In this document: one piece after another, positions 10,730 through 22,700 of the stretch
Position numbering within the stretch: position 1 is the stretch's first letter
How the letters are laid out: each line of letters opens with the position of its first letter
From: Pomphorhynchus laevis
Lineage: Eukaryota > Acanthocephala > Palaeacanthocephala > Echinorhynchida > Pomphorhynchidae
DNA length: 64,000 nucleotides
Assembly (NCBI GenBank): GCA_012934845.2
Contig: WNNJ02003691.1
Span: 124,001 to 188,000 of the forward strand
Direction: 5' to 3'
The notes under the pieces: generated by a model
Seen by the model: only the letters and a program-made list of their open reading frames with translations
Told to the model about the DNA's origin: nothing
The model's database searches: none
Translations under genes and position numbers: made by a program

Positions 10730-13700
10730 TTAAGAATTTCTTGATTGATGATGATTTATTTCGGCTTTAGCATATGCAATTCCAATCACCTGTCGTGTAA
10801 TTGTTTTAGTTTCTATACATTTCTTTGCAAGACTAATCTCAGTTGCGCAATTTTGACAGCATTGAACTCTGAGCTTAAATCCTTTCATTCTATAAGCTGT
10901 TTTTCTAATATAGCATACGTTGTCCTTTACGTCGTAAAAGAATCTATGAAATCTATTTTCTTTTGTAAAATTATCGTTCTCGTATTCACACGCTTAATAA
11001 ATTAAATAAGCTAAGTCTACGAATTTTATATTGCAAATTAAAAATAATGCAAAATAAATAAAATTATTATTAATAATATATTATATACGATATATTAAAT
11101 ACGTATAACATACGTATTTTATACGATATAAATAAAGATAAATAATAATTATATAAAATTTTATACAATTTATATTTATGTCGAGTCAAAATTTAAAATT
11201 GAAATTTTAAATAAAAGTCAATTTTTATGAATTGACTTATAGATTACAAACTATGTATCAGAATAAGGATTATAGGTTATCAGGAGGAACAAATAATAAT
11301 AACAAACAATAATAAAAACGTTTTATTATTTGCTATGTGAAGCTAAAAGTCATTTTTACTTAAGCCAAAAGTCATTCTCAATTAATATAGAAAGTAAAGA
11401 ATATAATTTGTTGAAGTAACAATTTATGACTATCTTTATATATGGCTAGGTAGCATATTAGTTGAAAAATATAAATGTTATAGTTTAAATATTATTGTTT
11501 TAATATAATTATCTAACGATTCATTAATATGAAACTTTCTATGCTATATAAAGTAAATTCATTGTTGTAGGACCTGGCTAAGAAGTCTGAATTTTGTGGT
11601 CGCCAAATAGTATGTTGCATTCACCGAAAATATTGCAAATAGAAAATAATTGTGAAATTTTTTAGTACATCATTCACATGATTAATTCGTTGATTGCCGT
11701 CTGCTAGTCCTCCTCTGCATCCAGTAGTGGGAGGAATACGGCACTGATGAGTCATTGTGATGACGAAACGGCAGTCGTCATTCTTTCGCGTCTGGCTTAT
11801 ATGTATTACAATAAATTTAAATAAAAAATTAATTTTTATAATTTTTATAAATTATTAATTCGAATAATGAAAAAATTTAATAACATAAAATTAATTATAA
11901 TAAAATGTAATAATTACATTAGATTTATTACAACAAAATCTTCAACATTTTATTGGAATGAATATCATTTAATTGTAATCCTGATGATAGCAGGAGCTAT
12001 CGAAATATTGAATTTTTTCAAATAAAGGAAAATTATATTTTTGTTCCAGTAAAACTATATAATCGAAATAAAAGTGGATTATGGGTAAAGTATTTACCCA
12101 TAATAGTTTTATTTCTAAATTTATTTCATAAAATTATTTTTATTTCAATAAATGAAATGCTAGGAATATCTAGATAAAAGATATAAGGATATATTTTATT
12201 GTAATCCTGATGATAGCAGTAGCTATCGAAATATTGATTTTTTTTTCAAATAGAGGAAAAATATTTTGTCTGTTCCAATAAAACTATAATCGAAATGGAA
12301 AAATATTATGGGCTTAGTATTTATTAACTTATAGTTACAAAGGAGTAATTAATTAAATTTTTTAATTTTTAATGTTAAATATATTTAAATGGTAACGAAT
12401 AAAAATTATAGAAATTTTGCAATTTTACAAATTTCCTTTTAAAGCTTTCGACTGTTTTGTGTCCTTTTCAACTATACACTAGAATGACAAAATCTATGTA
12501 TAAAATACACGGAAGAAAGCAACGCAACTATATAAGCAACTGTTTTTTTATGCTACAGCACCTTAAAGTGCTAACCTAATTGTGTAATTGTAAGTCTCAT
12601 TGAGACTTATTGCCTGTCATAACCGTTTTCTATGCTGTAACATTCAAGGATTATTTGATCAATCGTCTAGATGTGATGCTATTTCCCACCGACAGTTTTT
12701 GCCTTCTCGGAATTGATATATTTATAGATTACATGTTGAAATGAATTTGAGCACAAGGCCTACAGATCAATATAGACTTGAAACCATTGAATTAACAACT
12801 CGTAAATAGGCTATTAACTTCACTATGCATAATCAAAAATATGATCTATAAAATATGTCGTTTATATTTTAAAAAATTTTAAAATTATTTTATAGTTTTT
12901 TTATATAATTATATTATTTTTATTTTCGAATTCGTAGAGAAAGTTGGCTTTGTTGGCTTTTAGTACAATCGTATAATAAATAATCCGTATATTTAATTAA
13001 GGATTTTATTAAGCTATTTTTCATCTTACTGTGGGTAATAATCGTTGTTGACGGTGGAACAGTTGTAGTCGTTGTCGGTGGCAAAGTTGTCGATGTTATT
13101 AGTGTAGTCGTTGTAGGTGGCAAAGTTGTCGATGTTATTAGTGTAGTGGTTGTCGTTGATGATTCTGTTGTTATACTTGTTAGTGGTTGGCTTATCATAT
13201 AACGTTCTAGATTAAGTTAATATTTACGTTGTAATATCAGTGTCGGATATAAAGCGAACAGATCAGTTTAGAACAATTTGAGAATTGAATTTGATATGAA
13301 CATAAATAGATTTAGCATTTTTAGAAAACCAGATCGATTTAAAAAAGCTTAATATATCTTGCAGGATAAGGCCAATTATTTTTAAATAATAATTTATTAC
13401 TAGCGCTATCTAAACAATAAAATTCTAATATTTACATGGCCTTTTGTGAATATTTCCATGCAATATAAATATTTTTTATTTGGCTTGATAATTAACAAAT
13501 GTTACTTAAATTATAAGTATATATATAATTAAATAGTAAAATGGGTCACACTATGATACGGGAGCCTATAAGCTTAAATTTCATAACCGCGAATGGTGAC
13601 AAAACCGGAGTTCGATTACATGCAGAACAGACTTTTTTTATCACTCCTAAACGAGCTGATGACAGCACTCATCAGTTGGGGCAAATAATATCAGTCGTTT

Positions 13701-16700
13701 GGACTGCTTATGATATAGAACGGACACGCAGAGCAGACATTTTATCACTCCTAGACGAACTAATGGTAGCTGTCAGCATTCATCAGTAGGATGAACTACT
13801 ATCAGTCGTTTGGGCTGCTTATGATACAAAACGAAGATGTAGAACATATTTCTTTATCACTCCTACATGAACTAATGAGAGCCAAAGATACACATTAGTA
13901 GAGTGAACTACTTTCAGTCGTTTCGGCTGCTTATGATATATTTAAAAATATATCTTTGAGAAGTTGTTACTTGGTAGCTTGGCCATAGTCGTTTAAACTA
14001 ACCACGTACTACCCGGATAATCTTAACTTTTTCGGCAAGAGATTTAATTTCTATCGCTGTTTGTTTTCAAACATGATCCTTTGATGATACATTTTAATAA
14101 TTTAAAATAGCAACGACAGCAATTTGCTCACGTGGTAGCATTGGCATAGCCACATTATACCACGATTATATACATATACAAAATATTAAAATCAAATATG
14201 TAAAAAGGTATTTATTGCGATAGCACTATAAAGAATTCAAATCAAGATAAAAAAGAAGAATTATTGATAATAATAAGTATCAATAAGTATAAACAATCTA
14301 AAGGTCTGACCTTTAGATCAAATTTGCAATAGAATACTCATATCGATATTGTCGTAAGGAAACCAGCTTCTCAATTATTTTTCCTATGCGATTAAATCAG
14401 TTGGGTTAAATTTAAATTAAGTTAGAAATACTATATATGAAATGAACATATATGATTACATTTATGATCATATATCATAATATACTTTTATAACCAATCA
14501 GAAACAACATGTTTAGTATAACGTAAATGTATAATCTAAAGGCATCCAATTAAAGTGCCTTTGAATATAAATTATATTATATTTAATTTAATATTAAATT
14601 AAATATAATATAATATTAAATTTAATATTTAATTTAAATTATATTGATATCGTATCTAAATCACCAAATGTAACAATTACAGTTTATATTTAAATTACAG
14701 TTTATTTGCAACTAGAATATTTGAAAATACTTACCAACATTCATAAACGGCTGAACACATGTTTCATCGCAATCCACTTCATTAGCGAAGTTATTTTTAT
14801 TGCCTCCACATCCAATATATTCAAAGGGTTGACAAATTTCGGCGGTGATATTATATGCCCAACGTACATGATAAGTAGAAGGTGGAACATCTGTATTATT
14901 ACATGCTCCTGCAGAAATTGGGTGTCGGCATTCGTACGGAAGCCAATTATTAGCAACGGCTAAAATCAAGTATAAATAAAAACGAAAAATATAAAGCACA
15001 CTCTATGGCTTTGAATTGAATGAACATCACTAAATAAATATTTTAAAAAGAAATCAAAGACTTTTTATTATTTTCAGAAATCAAATGACTCTTATATAGT
15101 AATGAGTGGACGGGAATTATTTTCTGTGAAATTTTAAATGCGAAACATTTAAAATATATCGTTTTTAGAATATATTAGTGTACATAGCCTATGTTGGCAT
15201 TCATACTGAAGGCAATCCAATTATTACGGCGAAATCAAATGACTTATATAGCAATGCGCGGACAGGAATTATTTTTATATAAAATAAATGTAAAATGTTT
15301 GCGTATTAAAGAAAATTATTGTAGCTTATATTGGTATGTGATAAGGCGATGGTATAATCAGGAAATTTACTTTTTATAATAAACCAAAATCTACTTAAGT
15401 TATCATCGTTGTTATTTATTCAACCATACGTTTGGTATTATGTAAAACGCTAAATATAACTATGGTTTTGAATTTAGTGAATAAATCTTTTAAAACAGAA
15501 TGAAAAGCTTATCATTATTTTGGATAAAATAAAATGTAAAATGTTTGCCTAAAACGATTTGTATATTGCTTACTGCGAAACGTTTAAGCTATATATAGAC
15601 CTTAAAAAGTTTGGTATCTAATGAACATACAATTGCTGAAGATGATGCCAGCTAGGCATCGAAATATTCAATTCAATAAATTTTGCGTTGGTTTTTGCCA
15701 TCTTTCTTCTAATTTAAAAGCTATATATCGTTTTTAGAATGTATTAGTGTACATAGACTATGTGACATTCATACTGAAGCCAATTATCAGCAATGACTAA
15801 AGTAAAGTATTAATGAAAACGACAAATATGAATTTCTCTCTGTGGTTTTGAATTTAGTTATGTAACTTTGAATTTAGTTATGTTGCTTTGAATTTAGTGC
15901 TGTGGCTTTGAATTTGATTCTATGGCTAATAATTTGAATATATCCTTTAAAACAGAATTAACAACTTATAATTATTTTGGATAAAATAAATGTAAAATGT
16001 TTGCCTATTAAAGAAAATTATTGTACCTTATATTAGTACGTGATAAGGCGAAAAACAGAAAATTTACTTTTTAAATTAAAATTTGAGAAAACAATATTAA
16101 TATACTACACCCACAATTTAAAATATTTGAGCAAAGACCTCGATTATAAGTGGTATGTAAGCAAATACACTCTTTATACAAAGTGTGTCTATAAAAATTT
16201 TCAGTTAGCTGTGAAAATATTTTTAAAAGTTAAATGCAGATTATAGTGTGCTACTTTTAAAAAAATTGTGGGTTAATTCATTGATTTAAAATTGCTTCCT
16301 ATTAAATTGACGTTTACCACAAGTATAATTCCAAACTTATTGTAATGTCGTGCTTATCTGTTAGCACGAGAGGCTAAATCGTTGCAGCAGACTAAATAGT
16401 CCATTTGGCTGATAGCATATATGTAAAATTTAAGGTAGGCAATTTGACGTGGCCGAATGGTGGAAGCGTGAGCATTACAAACTCTATGTACGAGGTTGGT
16501 TAAAAGCTCGAACATGCACTCGTTATTGACTCATCTGTAAACACACGTCAAAGCCTCAAGGTCGCGTTGTCGAAAAACGTAGGAGCACCCGATGATAAAG
16601 ATCACTCTTCATTATTGTTATTAATCGTTATTGTTATTAATCTTTATTGTTAATCGTTATCCCAACTCCCATCATGTGCGTATACCTTTGCAAATTCGTT

Positions 16701-19700
16701 TAATTTGACTATAACACCGGTCCTCTCGATACATCTCAGCAATATGCAAATTACTGTTCCGGTATTACTGTTCCGGTATTACTGTTCCGGTATTACTGTT
16801 CCGGTATTACTGTTCCTGTATTACTGTTCCGGTATTACTGTTCCGGTATTTCAGAATAATTGGAAAAGGCCATTTAATGCAAACCGACCGCCTGTTTGGA
16901 GAATATCTACTCATGGTTACCATGACAAATTTTGTATGATCAGGTTGCCTTATCATTCGAGAAATTCTGACTGTTCTTGTCGTTTCTGTGGACTTCCATG
17001 TTGTGACCTTATACCATCTGTTTTCATATTCTATTCTTTCTACATGGAGTTTGCGCAAAGTAGATTCGATATCGTCATTTCGTAACGTTCCCACAACTTC
17101 TACACACTTTCCGTCCTCAAGATGGATGACGACTAGCTCGATAATTATAAACTGACATCTTTGTATATAAACTAACTGTATTTTCTACCTCCATCGCTTA
17201 CAAACAAAAGTGAGGAAAATAACTTCTCAGATAAATCTTATTAATAACCGTAATTCTCGAATTACGAATAACTTAACTTATACGAATAAAACAAATTATT
17301 TTAATGTTCTTTAACAGTCCTAAATATCACCATAGCACTTACAAACTACGTGGAATACTCGCCGGCAATATAATATCATCTTTAAAGTGATCTTTACTAA
17401 TTTTATATTATTAAAGTAATATAAAATAGTGATATAATAATATAATTCAGGCTTATATTGAGGTAGGACATTGCGTACTTTTCTTGACATATGCGTTTCA
17501 ACGTCCATGCTCTTCAAGTGGAGCGTGGAAATAATATTAGAAAACGATCATTTTCAAATATTTATGTCAAAAAACTACGATTACGTGTAAAAATTTTTGC
17601 TTCGCAAACATAAAATGTTTTGATTAAAAAAGTTAAATATTGTGAAATGCTATAGTGATTTCGAAATATGCAACAATTGATAATACATTAAGATACTGTC
17701 CAGAAATTACGATAAAACTATATGCTGTTTATTTTTAATGCATTTTAATCAATTGAGAAACGTGCTGTTCTATGTTAAGAACAAAAATGCATAAAATTGC
17801 AGCTAATTGTTTGCGCTTTGCAGGCCTGTTTTGCAAGACGATATTATATTACAGGCGAGTATTCTACGTAGTTTTAAGTGCTATGTAGGTATTTAGGACT
17901 GTTAGACCAACATTCACTTCACACCGTCATTAAGGTAATTCGTCTTTACCAGTTTGTGATAATGCCTTACCACGTACGTCTATCACAAAAATAACAAGTT
18001 GTATTTCAAATAAATGTTATTTAATATTTGAGGGTCTAGGTAAAATAATTATTTTGCTAAAGCAATTTATTTAAAGTGTTACGAAAATTTTCATACTTAA
18101 AGTAATGGCGTTAGCGAAATATCAAATAAAAGTTTCCCGTTTTTCAAAAAGCGCCTAAGTAGGGCTATTGTAGACCATAGTTTAAATTTAGATAACAATA
18201 ATACTGTTGTTTCAGCAAAAGAAACCCATTGTTTAAATAGAAAAATTTTTGAGGCTTCTTACATTCATAAAGACTCTAATATTATTAGGCCGGGTAATAA
18301 ACCCGACGTAACGATAAATATTTTGTAATGATTTTAAAAACAATTCTTTAACCTTTTCTCTTTTGTAGAAAAGATTAAAGATTATAAGATTAATAAAAAG
18401 ATTAATGATTAAAAGATTATAATCTTAAATAAAAGATTATTTCTCTTTTTTCTAGTAATTTTAATTATTATTTTTATATTTTTCCTAATTATTTATTTTA
18501 AATGGAAATATTATTGTTATTATTTTTGTTTTGTTTCTAAACTATTTTGAATCACCCTTTTCTATGGCGTCTTGTGTACCTTCAAAAATTGCCGAAATCG
18601 TGTCAAAAATTCAAACAATCGTGAAAGCAGCTGTTTATCGCTAATAACTGCAGCATCTGCTCAAAGAAAATTGTGGCGATCGTTTTGAACCTTTTTATAA
18701 AAGCATGGACATTTTTAAATTGCAATTTCCTGAAGATGCTAACAGAAGTTAGCGGAATATCAATAAAAAATTCCTCTTTTCTTCGATCCAGCTCCAATAA
18801 TTCTTAATCAATAATGGATCATTATTGACTATTTAAAAACATTTATCTATATAATTTTAAACATTTCGAAATCCATAATTTTCGTCACGGCCGGGATTCA
18901 TAATATGATTTGATAGACATTGATTTTCATTTAAATTAAATGAAAAACAATATTTTGTTTCTGTTGATGCTAGCAGCAGACATCCAGATATACAGATAAA
19001 TTAGTGTTTTATTGATCCTGCTCTAAAATCCAGATTGAAAAAGAATGGATTTACTTCAGTTATTTTTATATATCAATGAATTATAATACAGTGAATTATT
19101 AGTAATTCATTATTAATGTATTTATACTCATTACTATATATCATTCATTTACTAAATATAGAGGATCACATTATAATCTCCGGTATTAAAATATTAAATG
19201 ACTCTAACATAAATTATTATTATTTTTTCAATTTATTCTTTTTCTATAAAGATTCAATTGCAACGATTTCAAACCTTAATTATAGCATTAAAATATATTA
19301 CCAAAATTTTACAATTAGTATAAGCTAATGTGAGTAGAAAACAAACTACGACTCCGTGTAAAATTATGAATATCTCAGTTACGATATGAAAAAAACGAAT
19401 GTACATCACGTAAGCAAATCTTTCATTAATGTATTCAGCAACGTTTGCTCTAAAATTGACTTTGAATATTTTTAATTTTATTTTAAATTATTTTTCTATT
19501 TCTTAGTGTAGAAATTTCTTTTAGAAATTTCTTTTTTCTAGAAATGATTACAAAATGGTTATTACACAAACAACATTTATTAATCGAAATTTTGTTTAAT
19601 ATGTAACTTTCTTCTCGTTAAATAGAGGAGAATTAAATCAATAAATTTAAACCATCAAATGCATCATTAGTCCGTTTATTATTACAAAGAAACTGTAAAC

Positions 19701-22700
19701 TAGTATCATAATATATTATAATTATTATCTTACTTATTTTGTAATTTTCTGAAGATGCTAACAGATGCTAACGAAATATCAAATAAAATGTTCCCATTTT
19801 TTTGATGCTTCAATGATTCTCTAATTCATTTAATTTCAAAATTTCAGTTTACGCTGATTTAACAATAAGCGTAAACTGAATTGCGTCAACGCAAGATGTG
19901 TCACTCATCTTCCAATAGAAATAACGTTTAAATGGTATTAAATTTATGTTAAATGATCTAAATTTAGTTTTAGATTTAGTTTTATTTTTAGTAAATAAAA
20001 CTAAACTTTAGAAATTTGATTTTTATTTATTTATCTTTAATTGAAATTTTAATTTTTAATCAATTTTTTTTATTAATTTTTATATTATTTTTATTACTTT
20101 ATATATTAATATAGTACTAATCCAAAAAGCGGAGAGTAATATATGACTTTAAAAAGTCAGATTTATCCAGATGAAAAATCTTGCTTTTTAATTATTTATT
20201 GAATCTTTATTTAAATCTTAAATCTTGATTAGATAATTATTAGTATAAATCTTGATTAGATAATTATTTCATCTGATTATAAAAAATGAGTTTAAAGGTT
20301 GCAGTTTGTGATTTTGCTGGCACGTTTTATTAATTATATAATCACGAAATTTTCATTATTATAAATATTTGGTCACGAATAATAAGATATGTAAAAATTC
20401 GTGATCATATAAATATTAATTTTTGTATAATTACGTAAATTATATCAAAATATAATTTCGATATAAAATTTACATTAAAAAATATATCATCAAATATATC
20501 ATCATTTATTGTTGTTCATTATGAGTAATAAATAAAATATAGGTAAAAGCCGTTAATAATATAGTATACTCGATTACATTATTTCAAATTACGTTTCAAA
20601 TGGACATTGTGTTGCTTGAAAGCTTTAAGTCGCGTTAACATTTACGCTTTTAAATATTTTGATAGACCAATATATTCACAATGTTTGGCTGTAGACCATA
20701 TGGATATCTTCAATAAAATGTGTGCTATGCACATGCTTACGAATTAGATTATGGTTGAAAACCCAGTTATTATTTAATCTCTCAGAGTTTGTATCGATCC
20801 TCATTGTAAGTTTGTATTTATTTAATACTTAATTTTCAATGTTTAATTAAACCTGATTGTGAATATCAAAATCGGATTCGATTAAATCTTTAATTATTTG
20901 TTTGATAAAACACCATTAGTAAATATCTATAATTACTATGACCTTTTAAAGTTGAATGAAATTATTTCAATATCTACTTTTCAAGTTTAAGTTCTAACGG
21001 TTGAATTATTTATACGTTTGGTGTCTAAACATCAACTTTAAAAATATGTTTAGTGTCGCATATTTTAATGATATATATATTTAAGCGCAATTAATGACGT
21101 TATACATTAAATGATAATAGTAAAATTCTGAAAGGACACTGAAATTATTATGGCTTTAAATAATCCTATTATTTCAGCTTAAGCTATCATCGTCATGTTA
21201 ATTATTAAACAATACGTTCGGTATGATATAAAATGCTAAATTCTGATTTGCATTTTAACCCATAATCTGGTTTGTATACTGCATATCCCACACATTCTTT
21301 TTAAGGGTTTTTATAAAGTCTACAGGCAAACAATTTGTATATTGGTTACGGCGAAACATTTAAAATATATCGTTTTTAGAATATATTAGTGTACATAGCC
21401 TATGTTGGCATTCATACTGAAGGCAATCCAATTATTACGGCGAAATCAAATGACTTATATAGCAATGCGCGGACAGGAATTATTTTTATATAAAATAAAT
21501 GTAAAATGTTTGCGTATTAAAGAAAATTATTGTAGCTTATATTGGTATGTGATAAGGCGATGGTATAATCAGGAAATTTACTTTTTATAATAAACCAAAA
21601 TCTACTTAAGTTATCATCGTTGTTATTTATTCAACCATACGTTTGGTATTATGTAAAACGCTAAATATAACTACGGTTTTGAATTTAGTGAATAAATCTT
21701 TTAAAACAGAATGAAAAGCTTATCATTATTTTGGATAAAATAAAATGTAAAATGTTTGCCTAAAACGATTTGTATATTGCTTACTGCGAAACGTTTAAGC
21801 TATATATAGACCTTAAAAAGTTTGGTATCTAATGAACATACAATTGCTGAAGATGATGCCAGCTAGGCATCGAAATATTCAATTCAATAAATTTTGCGTT
21901 GGTTTTTGCCATCTTTCTTCTAATTTAAAAGCTATATATCGTTTTTAGAATGTATTAGTGTACATAGACTATGTGACATTCATACTGAAGCCAATTATCA
22001 GCAATGACTAAAGTAAAGTATTAATGGAAACGACAAATATGAATTTCTCTCTGTGGTTTTGAATTTAGTTATGTAACTTTGAATTTAGTTATGTTGCTTT
22101 GAATTTAGTGCTGTGGCTTTGAATTTGATTCTATGGCTAATAATTTGAATATATCCTTTAAAACAGAATTAACAACTTATAATTATTTTGGATAAAATAA
22201 ATGTAAAATGTTTGCCTATTAAAGAAAATTATTGTACCTTATATTAGTACGTGATAAGGCGAAAAACAGAAAATTTACTTTTTAAATTAAAATTTGAGAA
22301 AACAATATTAATATACTACACCCACAATTTAAAATATTTGAGCAAAGACCTCGATTATAAGTGGTATGTAAGCAAATACACTCTTTATACAAAGTGTGTC
22401 TATAAAAATTTTCAGTTGGCTGTGAAAATATTTTTAAAAGTAAAATGCAGATTATAGTCTGCTACTTTAAAAAAATTGTGGTTAATTCATTGATTTAAAA
22501 TTGCTTCCTATTAAATTGACGTTTAACTCAAGTTGAATCCCGAATTAAAATTATTATTGATTCTATTAATATTCAAGGTATTTTATATAGTCTGCATACA
22601 AGCGATATCTATCAACATTTAAAATGTATTACACACAACATTTAAAATGTATCATTTACAGATAAGCTGTCTATTTTCAATGTAAAATTTGCTCTTATTC

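Noticed and set aside
13541-13789. 82-residue plus-strand ORF with an ATG
   Set aside because: It lies across the 112 bp tandem repeat inside the Kunitz-gene intron, and the frame is not kept between repeat units.
14712-14999. Kunitz ORF starting at 14999 with its own signal peptide (VLYIFRFYLYLILAVA)
   Set aside because: The first codon is GTG, with an in-frame TAG just upstream and no ATG. The T-rich stretch ending TTTTAG is a good splice acceptor, so I treat it as intron and use the exon at 22762-22804.
16446-16530. Functional tRNA-Leu/Ser gene
   Set aside because: A-box-like word is good, but the acceptor stem and anticodon arm do not fold and the B box is weak. A SINE head fits better.
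16705-17085. 126-residue plus-strand ORF with repeated VPVLLFRYY
   Set aside because: It is produced by the 14-bp minisatellite read in shifting frames, with no recognisable domain beyond it.
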